Positions 1 to 6,533 of a DNA stretch of 15,136 bases are shown piece by piece; within the stretch, counting starts at the first letter, position 1, and each line of letters begins with the position of its first letter. The notes under the pieces are model-generated. The model ran no database searches, had not been told where the DNA came from, and saw only the letters and a list, made by a program, of their open reading frames with translations. The stretch lies in NCBI GenBank assembly GCA_035509415.1, contig DATJLQ010000148.1, forward strand, positions 1-15,136. The letters run 5' to 3'. Source of the DNA: DATJLQ01 sp035509415. Lineage in GTDB: Bacteria > Pseudomonadota > Alphaproteobacteria > JACZXZ01. The position numbers and the translations under genes were made by a program.

Positions 1-55
1 CCGGGAATGGCAATCGCGGGCGCTGGGACGCGGCGGGACGCCGTCCGGCGGGCGG

Positions 56-83
56 TTGATTTCGCCCGGCACCTAGCTATGAT
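56..83 (+). promoter_or_regulatory. Sigma-70-type promoter of the tRNA-Leu gene
   Basis: A -35-like TTGATT (56-61) and a -10-like TATGAT (78-83, five of six consensus bases) are separated by 16 bp. Transcription would start near position 90, about ten bases before the mature tRNA 5' end at 101. Spacing and position fit a stable-RNA promoter. Assigned by pattern only. Confidence 0.6.
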
Positions 84-100
84 CGCGGCCGCGACGCCCA

Positions 101-187
101 GCCCCTGTGGCGGAACCGGTAGACGCGGCAGACTCAAAATCTGTTGTCCGTAAGGATGTGGGAGTTCGAGTCTCCCCGGGGGCACCA
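101..187 (+). tRNA. tRNA-Leu, anticodon CAA (reads UUG)
   Basis: The 87-nt sequence folds as a class II tRNA. A seven-pair acceptor stem joins GCCCCTG (101-107) to CGGGGGC (177-183), with one T-G pair. The anticodon stem is GCAGA (128-132) with TCTGT (140-144), and the loop CTCAAAA places anticodon CAA at 135-137. A long variable arm with stem GTCC/GGAT, typical of Leu, Ser and Tyr tRNAs, is followed by a T arm with GGGAG and CTCCC around TTCGAGT. The discriminator base is A184 and the terminal CCA (185-187) is encoded in the DNA. It has its own promoter and lies convergent to the operon on its right. Confidence 0.97.
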
Positions 188-295
188 ATCGGTCGAGACG
201 GCTCACTGCGCCGGCGCGGAAGCGTCGCCCGACGATGTCCGCGCGCGGGCGCGGGCCGCGAAGTTCCCCACCCCGGTTGCGCGCGTGGCCCGGTC

Positions 296-319
296 GATCG
301 CCGCGATGCCGCGGCGCTC
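296..319. terminator. GC-rich hairpin between tRNA and left operon
   Basis: CGCCGCG (299-305) and CGCGGCG (310-316) form a perfect seven-pair stem with loop ATGC. Two more pairs follow beyond a single mismatch. It sits 11 bp beyond the last stop codon of the left operon (331) and about 110 bp beyond the tRNA, between convergent transcripts, so it could serve either strand. Neither strand has a T-run after the stem, so it is not a textbook intrinsic terminator. I see no gene in 188-330. Confidence 0.35.
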
Positions 320-330
320 GGGGCCGTCTC

Positions 331-723
331 TCAGGATTTGAGACCGACCACGGCCTCGATCTCGACCTTCATCCCCTTGATGGCGAGCGCGCTGACCTCG
401 ACCAGCGTGCTGGCGGGGCGCGTCGCGCCGAAGAATTTCTTCCGCACCGGATTGATCTTCGGCCGGTCCTCGATGTCGGTCATGTAGACCGTGACCTTGA
501 GGACGTCGGCGAAGCTTGCATGCGCCGCCTCCAGGATGCGGCGCATGTTGACGAATATCTGCTCCGCCTGCGCCGCGACGTCGTCGCCGCCGACGATGGC
601 GCCCGACGCATCGGTCGGAGTCATGCCCGAAATGAACAGGAGATTCCCGAACCGCACGGCGTCGGTGTAGTGGGAAATCGGCTCGCTCAATCCGTCCATG
701 CGGATTTCCTCACGCTCGGGCAT
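331..723 (-). CDS. Rid-family (YjgF/YER057c/UK114) protein, without the canonical arginine
   Basis: This 130-residue protein has the usual Rid length and layout. Motifs are the N-terminal strand LLFISGMTP (28-36), a central helix with VNMRRILEAA (58-67), DVLKVTVYMTD (73-83) and a C-terminal strand with VEIEAVVG (120-127). RidA proteins deaminate reactive enamine/imine intermediates in the cytosol, and some relatives act in aromatic amine catabolism. The active-site arginine of RidA lies in a PARS-type motif; here the aligned stretch reads PAST (103-106), so that arginine is absent and only R102 is nearby. It may therefore belong to an atypical Rid subgroup with another activity. The start is supported by GGAGG nine bases upstream of the ATG. 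It is the last gene of the left operon, 59 bp after the Rieske beta gene. Confidence 0.85.
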   Translation of the reverse strand: MPEREEIRMDGLSEPISHYTDAVRFGNLLFISGMTPTDASGAIVGGDDVAAQAEQIFVNMRRILEAAHASFADVLKVTVYMTDIEDRPKINPVRKKFFGATRPASTLVEVSALAIKGMKVEIEAVVGLKS

Positions 724-782
724 CGCGGGTTTCCTCCATGCGTCGGTCTATGGGCGAGGGGCGATCGCCGGTCCGTCTTCGG

Positions 783-1325
783 TCAGATCGGGACCGAGAT
801 CGGCAAATGTGTCGCATCGCAGTTGATCGCCACGGCCTTCTTGAATTTGATCTTGAACGTGCCGCCGTCCCGGACGAGCCGGTAATCGTAGCGTCCGGCG
901 AACTCGCGCTGGGGCAGCTCGGGCCGGAAGTCGTAGGTGACGAAACGGCAATGGAAGGCGTAAGAGCCCGTCTTCGCGTCGACCGAGTCGATCACGAAAT
1001 TCCCCACCAGGTGGCTCGTGCGCGTGAACGGGATCTGCGAATGGGCGCGCGGATGGCGCAAGCGCGCGAAGCGCATGTCGCGGATTTCGCGATCGTCGTA
1101 GAACAGGGAGAGCTCGCCGATCGGGTCCACCTGGTCGACGCGCGAGGGCGCCCAATAGACGCCGTCCGGCGCGAACAGCGCGTTCCACGCCTCGAAATCG
1201 CGCGTGTCGAGGAGCTCGAGCTCGTGGATGACGAAGCGCTCGAGCTCGCGCACCAAAAGCAGCTCGTCCGCAGGCGCGAGCGCAGGGGCGCTCGGCGCGC
1301 CGGACTGGGTGAGGGCGCTAGTCAT
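783..1325 (-). CDS. Rieske ring-hydroxylating dioxygenase, beta subunit
   Basis: A 180-residue small subunit of an aromatic-ring-hydroxylating dioxygenase (cystatin-like, SnoaL-fold family). Visible family features are an N-terminal helix ending in the segment FEAWNALFAPDGVYWAP (44-60), YDDRE (76-80), SHLVGNF (104-110) and a C-terminal strand with FKIKFKKA (157-164). The subunit has no redox centre and supports the alpha subunit in a hetero-hexamer. The ATG overlaps the end of the alpha gene by 8 bp in another frame, implying translational coupling and 1:1 production. Length and motifs fit benzoate/anthranilate-type beta subunits. The substrate cannot be read from the sequence. Confidence 0.9.
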   Translation of the reverse strand: MTSALTQSGAPSAPALAPADELLLVRELERFVIHELELLDTRDFEAWNALFAPDGVYWAPSRVDQVDPIGELSLFYDDREIRDMRFARLRHPRAHSQIPFTRTSHLVGNFVIDSVDAKTGSYAFHCRFVTYDFRPELPQREFAGRYDYRLVRDGGTFKIKFKKAVAINCDATHLPISVPI

Positions 1326-2628
1326 TGCTGTAGGGCCTCCCCAACGTCATGTGGTTGAGCCAGGACGCGTATTGCTTGCGCAGCAGCAGCTCGCTCGTCC
1401 CGAAGGTACGGTAGCCGTTGTCGTAGGCCGGATCGCGCTCCTCCTTGCCGTCGCCGCGGGCGATGAGGACCCAGGGATTTCCGTTGCGGTTGCGCAGGCC
1501 GACATGCCCGCGGGTGAACGCCTCGACGTCGTCGACCTGGGTCAGCGAGGCCGGCGAATTCGTCGTGTTGAGCATGCGGATGCTCTCGCGGAACATCTCC
1601 TCCGGCGCGCCCTTGAGCTTGATCGGATAGATCAGGATCTCCGTGTAATCCACGCTCACCGGCCGGATCAGGCGCACGTGCATGTTCAGGTCCTGGATCA
1701 CCAGGTTGGGATAGAAGATCGTGTTGTGGCGCTTGCTCGTGAGGATCTCGCGCGTGCGCGCCGCGCCGTGCCGCTTCTCGAGCGATGCCACATAGGCGCG
1801 GTACCAATCCGAGTTGTTGTCGTGGCGCTGGGTAATCGCACCTTCCCAGCCGTGACCCCCCTCGAACGCCCAAAGGCCGTTGGCATCGAAGCTCACGACC
1901 TTGTTGTCCTTGTCGAAGAAGGGGATGCCGCCGCTGTCGCCCGGCCGCCGGACGTACTGGGTGCTGCCCTTGCGCGAAGATTCGTGCGAGTAGACCACGT
2001 GATACATGTCGCACGAATTGTCGGCCTGGAACTTCCAGTTGCCGGGATAGCCGTAGCGCAGCACGCCGCCGGTGAGCTCGACCGCGCCGTCGGGAGCGTA
2101 GGCGACGAGATCGTCGAGTGCGGACAGCACGCCGCCGAAATAGTCCTTGAAGCTCGGGCCCGCCGGATCCAGCGAGGCGAACACGAAGCCGTGGTAGCTT
2201 TCGACGCGCGCGGCCTTGGGCATGCCGCATGCGATCGGGTCGACCTTGAAATCGCTGGCGTAGCCCTCGGGCTGGGTCACGCCCACGGCTTCCCCGTTGG
2301 CGCGGAAGGTCCAGCCGTGAAACATGCAGCGCAGCAGCTTGGCGTTCCCGCTCGGCGTGTTGACGACCTTGACGCCGCGATGGCCGCAGCGATTGTGAAG
2401 CACATACACCTTTTTGTCGGTGTGGCGCGTCATGACCAGCGGCTGGGTGCCGACGTTGGCGCAGAAGAAATCTCCCACCTCGGGCACCTGGCTTTCGTGA
2501 CCGACATAGACCCAGGCGCGGGCGAAGAGCCGCCCCATCTCGAGCTCGAAGATCGCCGGATCCTCGTAGATGTCGCGGTGCACCCGGTCACCGCGCACGA
2601 GCTGCCGTATGTCTGTCGCGACGTTCAT
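1318..2628 (-). CDS. Rieske ring-hydroxylating dioxygenase, alpha subunit (benzoate-dioxygenase-like)
   Basis: A 436-residue catalytic subunit. The N-terminal Rieske [2Fe-2S] domain has C81-x-H83 and, after 17 residues, C101-x2-H104. The C-terminal catalytic domain carries the mononuclear iron motif D207-x2-H210-x4-H215, with N204 before it and a plausible carboxylate ligand at D366/D367. The N-terminal stretch (WVYVGHESQVP, 39-49) and the Rieske surroundings resemble BenA/XylX-type enzymes from memory. It would add O2 to an aromatic acid, giving a cis-diol or, with an amino or halo substituent, a catechol. The frame is open upstream to 2799 but those codons overlap the preceding Rid gene. 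The ATG at 2628 has AAAGG just upstream and is preferred. No ferredoxin or reductase gene accompanies it here. Confidence 0.93.
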   Translation of the reverse strand: MNVATDIRQLVRGDRVHRDIYEDPAIFELEMGRLFARAWVYVGHESQVPEVGDFFCANVGTQPLVMTRHTDKKVYVLHNRCGHRGVKVVNTPSGNAKLLRCMFHGWTFRANGEAVGVTQPEGYASDFKVDPIACGMPKAARVESYHGFVFASLDPAGPSFKDYFGGVLSALDDLVAYAPDGAVELTGGVLRYGYPGNWKFQADNSCDMYHVVYSHESSRKGSTQYVRRPGDSGGIPFFDKDNKVVSFDANGLWAFEGGHGWEGAITQRHDNNSDWYRAYVASLEKRHGAARTREILTSKRHNTIFYPNLVIQDLNMHVRLIRPVSVDYTEILIYPIKLKGAPEEMFRESIRMLNTTNSPASLTQVDDVEAFTRGHVGLRNRNGNPWVLIARGDGKEERDPAYDNGYRTFGTSELLLRKQYASWLNHMTLGRPYSND

Positions 2629-2652
2629 GGCCTTTCGTCCTCGCGTTCGAAT

Positions 2653-2671
2653 GGAAGTCGCAGCGACTTCC
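2653..2671. promoter_or_regulatory. Perfect 19-bp palindrome in the rid-Rieske alpha gap
   Basis: GGAAGTCGCAGCGACTTCC is a perfect inverted repeat of nine bases around one central A. In the minus-strand transcript it would form an eight-pair stem with a CAG loop, starting 24 bases upstream of the Rieske alpha ATG. It lies in the longest gap of the left operon (83 bp). It could be an operator for an internal promoter or an RNA hairpin affecting processing or translation of the alpha-beta pair. The symmetry is seen directly; the role is inferred. Confidence 0.4.
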
Positions 2672-2711
2672 GGTGAGTAGTTTGCCTCATCCCGATCCCC
2701 GCCGCGCGCCG

Positions 2712-3107
2712 CTATTCCCGGTATGCCCTCGCCTCGATCTCGATCAGCATCTCGGGGTGCAGAAGCTCGGTCTGGTAGCCGTGGCAGACGTAGCCGCATT
2801 TGGGGAAGAAGTCCCTCAACACGGCGTCCACCTCAGGGTAATCCTCGCGCCGCTTGAGGGAAATGCGAAGCTCGTAGATGTCCTCGAGGCCGTAGCCGGC
2901 GGCGGCGCAGACGCGCCCGATATTGACCAGCGTCTCGCGCGTCTGCGCCTCGATGCCGGGCGAGAGCTTGCGGCTCAGCATGTTGCCCTTGTGGTGGGTC
3001 ATCGCCGAGGTGCCGGAGATGAACAGCCACGGCCCGAGCCGCACCGCGCGCTCGAAGTGGCCGACCGGCTCGGCGAGCGTTTCAGGGTTGAAAGCGAGCT
3101 TCTTCAT
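2712..3107 (-). CDS. Rid-family (YjgF/YER057c/UK114) protein, divergent
   Basis: A 131-residue Rid-fold protein. Recognisable parts are GPWLFISGTSA (25-35), the helix with RETLVNIGRVCAAAG (57-71), DIYELRISLKRREDY (76-90) and the closing LIEIEARAY (121-129). Aligning the closing IEIEA strand to RidA without gaps puts C108 where the catalytic arginine would be, so classical imine-deaminase chemistry is doubtful. The residues C104, C108 and H109 near the putative pocket are worth noting. The ATG at 3107 has GGGAG about eight bases upstream and lies 17 bp after the amidohydrolase stop. The open frame beyond it overlaps that gene and is not used. Its place between amidohydrolase and oxygenase genes suggests a substrate-specific step or protection against a reactive intermediate. 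The exact function is unknown. Confidence 0.83.
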   Translation of the reverse strand: MKKLAFNPETLAEPVGHFERAVRLGPWLFISGTSAMTHHKGNMLSRKLSPGIEAQTRETLVNIGRVCAAAGYGLEDIYELRISLKRREDYPEVDAVLRDFFPKCGYVCHGYQTELLHPEMLIEIEARAYRE

Positions 3108-3124
3108 ACCCGCGCTCCCGGCGG

Positions 3125-4501
3125 TCAATGGGCGGAAATGCTGCGAATTTGGTTCGAGAGCTGGCGCACCCGCTCCTGGGTGTAGATGTCGGTCCACCAG
3201 TTGTACGAGAACTCGCTCACCAGCCGCGTCTCGACCTCGTGGGTCTCGACGGTGACGGGCTTGCCGCCCAGGAAGATTTCCTCGATGCGCGAGCGCTCGA
3301 GGAGCTGGGCGATGTCGGCGAGCGGATTGCCGTCGAACACCACGATGTCGGCGTTGCGGCCGACCTCGAGCGTGCCGCTGCGGCCGCCGTCGTTGAGGTA
3401 GGAGCCGGTGACGGCGGTCGCGGCGCGCAGCGCCTCACCCGGCGACATGCCCAGATGGCGCACGAAAAGGACGAGCTCCTTCGCGTGCCATTCGCCGTAG
3501 GGCGTGGCGGCGAAGCCCGAATCGGTCCCGGTCAGGAGCTTGACGCCCGCCTTGCGCGCCTTGCCGATGGCCTTGAAGGCGGTCTCGGCCTCGAATTTCG
3601 CGGCAGCGCTCCAGCCCTTGCTCGCACCGTCCACCGGCTGGCTGAACTCGTAGGTGTTCACCATGAGCGTAAAGGTCGGGCAGATGGCGCAGCCGTTCTC
3701 GAGGATCGCGTCGAGGCATTCGTCGTCCATGAAGGACGCGTGGAAGATCACGTCGGCGCCGGCGCGGGCGGCATAGAGGATGGCCTCCCGGCCGCGCGCG
3801 TGGGTGATCACGCGCTTCCCCAGGCGGTGCGCCTCGGCGACCATGCGCGCGGTCTCCTCCGCGTCGAATGCCGCGACCAGCTCGGCCTGCGCGTTGACGC
3901 CGTTGGGCTGCAACGTGAGATCGCCGTCGAGCGCGATCTTGATGGCGTCGACGCCGTCCTTGGCCTGGCAGCGGATCTCTTCGATCGCCTCGGTCGGGCT
4001 GCTGACCACGTGCCCGATCGAGCTCTCGATCTGCTTGATCCAGGTCGGATACCAGTCGGTGAGGCCCTGCCGGCTGGTGACGTAGGGGCCGGCCGTGGTG
4101 ATGCGCGGGCCCTCGAACAAGCCGGCATTGATCGCGTTGCGGATCGAGAGCGTGACGCGCGCGGAGTCGCCGGGATTGCACATCGACGTGTAGCCCGCGA
4201 GCAGCACGCGCTGCGCCATGAAGAGGCCGCGCAAGGCGCGGAATTCGACCGGCGCGTAGATGTCGATGTCCTCTTCGGTCTTGGCGTTGCCGTAGGCGAG
4301 GTGGGTGTGGAAATCGACCAAGCCCGGCATGACGAAGTAGCGCGAATAGTCGCGCACCTCGTCTCCCGGCGCTGCCGCGGGCGCGCTCGCCGTGGGGCCG
4401 ACATGGGAGATCAGGCCGCCCTCGACGATCACGGTCTGGTCGGCGTGGGCCGCCTCGCTCGTGCCGGTGAACAAGGTGCCGCAACGTATGTGAGTCTTCA
4501 T
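3125..4501 (-). CDS. Amidohydrolase-superfamily metal hydrolase (imidazolonepropionase/prolidase-like)
   Basis: A 458-residue amidohydrolase with the full metal centre: H65-x-H67 at the first barrel strand, K188 (IKIALDG, the likely carboxylated bridging lysine), H234 (ITHARG), H254 (IFHASF) and D327 (TGTDSG). The N-terminal beta-sandwich (1-55) and its C-terminal return (about 375-425, ADIVVFDGNPL) are typical of the imidazolonepropionase-related group that hydrolyses cyclic amides or acylated amino acids. No signal peptide is visible, so it is cytosolic. The ATG at 4501 has AAGGGGAG about nine bases upstream; an ATG at 4525 has no such support. Its position between a hydrolase and a Rid gene in a ring-hydroxylase operon points to hydrolysis of an amide, lactam or imine-derived group on the pathway substrate. 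The substrate is not identifiable. Confidence 0.88.
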   Translation of the reverse strand: MKTHIRCGTLFTGTSEAAHADQTVIVEGGLISHVGPTASAPAAAPGDEVRDYSRYFVMPGLVDFHTHLAYGNAKTEEDIDIYAPVEFRALRGLFMAQRVLLAGYTSMCNPGDSARVTLSIRNAINAGLFEGPRITTAGPYVTSRQGLTDWYPTWIKQIESSIGHVVSSPTEAIEEIRCQAKDGVDAIKIALDGDLTLQPNGVNAQAELVAAFDAEETARMVAEAHRLGKRVITHARGREAILYAARAGADVIFHASFMDDECLDAILENGCAICPTFTLMVNTYEFSQPVDGASKGWSAAAKFEAETAFKAIGKARKAGVKLLTGTDSGFAATPYGEWHAKELVLFVRHLGMSPGEALRAATAVTGSYLNDGGRSGTLEVGRNADIVVFDGNPLADIAQLLERSRIEEIFLGGKPVTVETHEVETRLVSEFSYNWWTDIYTQERVRQLSNQIRSISAH

Positions 4502-4565
4502 CGCGTTCGCTCCCCTTGGTCTCATGCGTCGTTCATGCCGCGCCGTCGCGCCGCGGCTTTTGCCC

Positions 4566-5378
4566 TTATCCGAAAAACGCCTCCGCCGCGTGCACGAATT
4601 TTTTCGGCTGCTCCTGGGCGACACCGTGCCCGCAACGCGCGAACGCCGCGAAATCGGCCTGCGGCAGGTGCGCGGCCAGCACCAGCGTCGAGACTTCGAG
4701 CGGCACCATCGTATCGTTCCGGCCGTGCAAGATCAGAACCTCGGCGCGCACCCGGGCGAGCGTCTCCGGCGCCACGACGCTGGCGTCGACGTAGCGCTGC
4801 TTTTCGCCGCCGAACATGCGGGCGAAGTACGCGCCGTAGCCGTCCTTCGCCAGGATTTGCAGGCGATTCGCGACGAACTCGTCGGTGATCGCCGTGCGGT
4901 CGTATACCGCCGGCTCGAAAATCGCCCGCAGTTCGGCACCGGTCGTGGGCGTGGTCCAGGCGGCGGCGAGCTCGCGGGTCAGCTCGAACGGCGTCCCCAT
5001 CGGGCCGGTTAGAAGGAGACGCGCGATCTGCGGCGTCTCGGCCGCGACGCGCAGCGCGATCGCCGCCGAAAGGGAATGGGCGATGATTCCGATCGGACCG
5101 GGGCCGAGGCGCTCCGCCATGTGGCGCGCCTGGCGCTGCCAGAGGCCAAGGTCGAAATAGGGCTCCGCGGGTTTCCGTCCCGAGAGGCCGAAGCCGATCA
5201 GGTCGAAAGCGAGGATCGAGAAGCGCTCGGCCAGCGGCGCGAGAACGTTACGCCAATTGCCGACGGTGGAGACGCCCGGACCGGAGCCGTGCATCAGAAG
5301 AAGAGGGAAACCGCGGCCGCCCTGCCAGCAATGGATTTGCGTCCCTTCGAATGGCAGATCGAACTCGCGCAATTCCAT
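4566..5378 (-). CDS. Alpha/beta hydrolase of the meta-cleavage-product hydrolase type, with an unusual nucleophile elbow
   Basis: A 270-residue alpha/beta-hydrolase-fold enzyme, the usual size for MhpC/BphD/TesD relatives. The oxyanion-hole strand is HGSGPG (30-35). The proposed triad is S102, D222 (HGRND) and H251 (CGHG). The nucleophile elbow reads AHSLS (100-104), whereas the family standard is G-x-S-x-G, so both flanking glycines are replaced. The serine remains, so activity is plausible but may be altered. It is the first gene of the left operon, about 110 bp downstream of the divergent promoter region. The ATG at 5378 has GAGG ten bases upstream. It is clearly related to the hydrolase at 11118-11951: HGSGPG, NWR, DLIGFG, RKP and PYFD, and the C-terminal AFFG, are shared. 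Confidence 0.88.
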   Translation of the reverse strand: MELREFDLPFEGTQIHCWQGGRGFPLLLMHGSGPGVSTVGNWRNVLAPLAERFSILAFDLIGFGLSGRKPAEPYFDLGLWQRQARHMAERLGPGPIGIIAHSLSAAIALRVAAETPQIARLLLTGPMGTPFELTRELAAAWTTPTTGAELRAIFEPAVYDRTAITDEFVANRLQILAKDGYGAYFARMFGGEKQRYVDASVVAPETLARVRAEVLILHGRNDTMVPLEVSTLVLAAHLPQADFAAFARCGHGVAQEQPKKFVHAAEAFFG

Positions 5379-5484
5379 GGCGTCATTTCCTCGACGTGCG
5401 CCTCGATCGGGCGCTCAAGCGCTTTGGCCGCCCGGCGCAATCCCGATCTCGATATCGGGGCTCCGCTGTTGTGCGAGCCCATTC

Positions 5485-5525
5485 TGTATACCGTATCCAA
5501 TACGAAAACGTTATCGCGCCGTCAA
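5485..5525 (-). promoter_or_regulatory. Promoter and GntR-like operator for the left operon
   Basis: On the minus strand TTGACG (5525-5520) could be a -35 element. Seventeen bases further is TATTGG, a weak -10 candidate. The -10 region overlaps CGTATTGGATACGGTATAC (minus strand, 5504-5486). That sequence contains the inverted repeat GTAT-TGG-ATAC and the overlapping ATAC-G-GTAT. GTATAC-rich palindromes are typical of GntR-family operators, and the GntR/FCD gene starts about 225 bp away. Binding here would block the promoter. Confidence 0.5.
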
Positions 5526-5604
5526 TAGCGACGCAAGCAGTCCAGTGGATTCATAAATAACAATCCGTTAAGGAATCTCCGACGCTCGAATTTCGCCCGA
5601 TCTG

Positions 5605-5640
5605 TTGACAATTTAGCGTATTTTGGATACGGAATACACT
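5605..5640 (+). promoter_or_regulatory. Promoter and GntR-like operator for the regulator-transporter operon
   Basis: A perfect -35 hexamer TTGACA (5605-5610) is followed by an operator-like sequence beginning CGTATTTTGGATACGGAAT (5617-5635) and continuing ACACT. The -10 is not clear: TACGGA at a 17-bp spacing is weak, and TACACT (5635-5640) is too far from the -35. The operator matches the left one in orientation and sequence apart from two extra Ts and one substitution. This suggests the same protein regulates both directions, including its own gene. Confidence 0.5.
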
Positions 5641-5749
5641 ATGCGTCATTCGACCGACTTTCACGAGCAGGCTCCCGCCGGACATGCGCCCGAAGGCGGC
5701 CGGCGAAACCACAAGAAATGACCCGATCCACCACGCCGAGGAACGCCCG

Positions 5750-6463
5750 ATGAAGCCATTGGAAGACATGCCGCCCCTGATCCAGAAGCAAGGCCTTGCC
5801 GGCCAGGTTCACGACCTCTTGGAGAAGCGCATCATCAACGGCGAGCTTCCGCTCGGCGCGCCGCTGAACGAGGACGAAATGGCGCGCACCTTCGGCATCA
5901 GCCGCTCGCCGGTGCGCGAGGCGCTGTCGCGCCTGGAGCGCTCGATGCTGGTCGAGCGGGTCGGGCCGCGCAATCGGCGCATCCTGGTCCCGACCATGAA
6001 GTTCATCTCGGACGTTTACGACACCTGGGTCGTGATCGAGATCGGCCGCGCCTACGCGTCCTGCATCAATGCGTCGCCTTCCGATCACCGGCGCCTCGAG
6101 AAGCTGCTCGACGCGATGGGGCAAACGCTCGGCGAGCGCAAGATCGAGGAGCATCTCGAGCTCTCGGACGAGTTCCACGGCTTGCTGACGCGCCATTGCC
6201 GGAACCAGTACCTCCTCCAGCTGCACCGCGACTGCCAGCGCTACGTGCAATGGTTCGCCAACATCTACTTCGGGAAGGTCGACATTTCCGAGCAATCGAT
6301 GCGCGAGCATCGCGAGATTGCGCGCCACTACATCGATCGGGACTTCCTCGGGCTGTCCGATTCGCTGCAGCGGCATATCCGGCGGCAGAAGAACCAGGTC
6401 CTCGCCGCCATGGAGCGGATGGCGCAGGACGGGACGCTGCGGGAGGCCGAGGAGGCGCGCTGA
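5750..6463 (+). CDS. GntR-family transcriptional regulator, FCD (FadR-type) subgroup
   Basis: A 237-residue regulator. The N-terminal winged helix-turn-helix covers about residues 14-80, with PLNEDEMARTFGISRSPVRE (38-57) the classic GntR recognition-helix stretch and a wing ending RRILVP. The C-terminal helical FCD domain (about 87-225) has the usual metal- and ligand-site residues: D140 and H143 (SDEFH), H187 (EHREI) and H209 (QRHI). Such regulators usually repress catabolic or transport genes and release DNA on binding a small carboxylate. The start at 5750 is chosen because GAGG lies eight bases upstream; an in-frame ATG at 5684 lacks a good site. The gene heads the transporter operon, is divergent to the left operon, and has matching operators before both. 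Confidence 0.92.
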   Translation: MKPLEDMPPLIQKQGLAGQVHDLLEKRIINGELPLGAPLNEDEMARTFGISRSPVREALSRLERSMLVERVGPRNRRILVPTMKFISDVYDTWVVIEIGRAYASCINASPSDHRRLEKLLDAMGQTLGERKIEEHLELSDEFHGLLTRHCRNQYLLQLHRDCQRYVQWFANIYFGKVDISEQSMREHREIARHYIDRDFLGLSDSLQRHIRRQKNQVLAAMERMAQDGTLREAEEAR

Positions 6464-6533
6464 CGTCGAACGAGAGGAACCCCGGGAAACGGGGCAACAA
6501 ATCGATAAACCATTGAACGAAAGGGAAGCTGCG

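Larger units (their letters stand above)
5379..5749. other. Divergent intergenic regulatory region (371 bp)
   Basis: This is the longest stretch without a gene and is clearly richer in A+T than its surroundings, above all between about 5480 and 5640. It separates the leftward catabolic operon from the rightward regulator-transporter operon. It holds two oppositely oriented operator-like sequences (5485-5504 and 5617-5640) and TTGACG/TTGACA elements pointing away from each other (5520-5525 minus strand, 5605-5610 plus strand). An AT-rich centre carries a short inverted repeat, GGATT (5547-5551) and AATCC (5562-5566). Both flanks leave leaders of about 110 bases before the first start codon. 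Confidence 0.75.

Noticed and set aside
188..330. Small open frames after the tRNA
   Set aside because: They overlap the tRNA or the rid gene and lack ribosome sites and family motifs; only the hairpin at 296-319 is supported.
760..769. GGCGATCGCC palindrome between the Rieske beta gene and the first rid gene
   Set aside because: Short GC-rich palindromes of this kind are frequent in such DNA and nothing else marks it as a site.
1204..2676. A 490-codon plus-strand frame opposite the first Rieske alpha gene
   Set aside because: It is a compositional shadow; the minus strand carries intact Rieske and iron motifs.
3128..4888. A 586-codon plus-strand frame opposite the amidohydrolase
   Set aside because: It has low-complexity Arg/Ala/Asp content and no recognisable motif, while the opposite strand has a complete metal-site amidohydrolase with a good ribosome site.
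5641..5721. A 26-codon open frame in the regulator leader, possible leader peptide
   Set aside because: Its ATG falls at or next to the expected transcription start, it has no ribosome site, and its sequence shows no run of codons typical of attenuation.
6480..6494. CCCCG-GGAAA-CGGGG hairpin between the regulator and the binding-protein gene as a terminator
   Set aside because: The stem is only five pairs with no T-run, and the genes look like one operon. It could be chance in GC-rich DNA.
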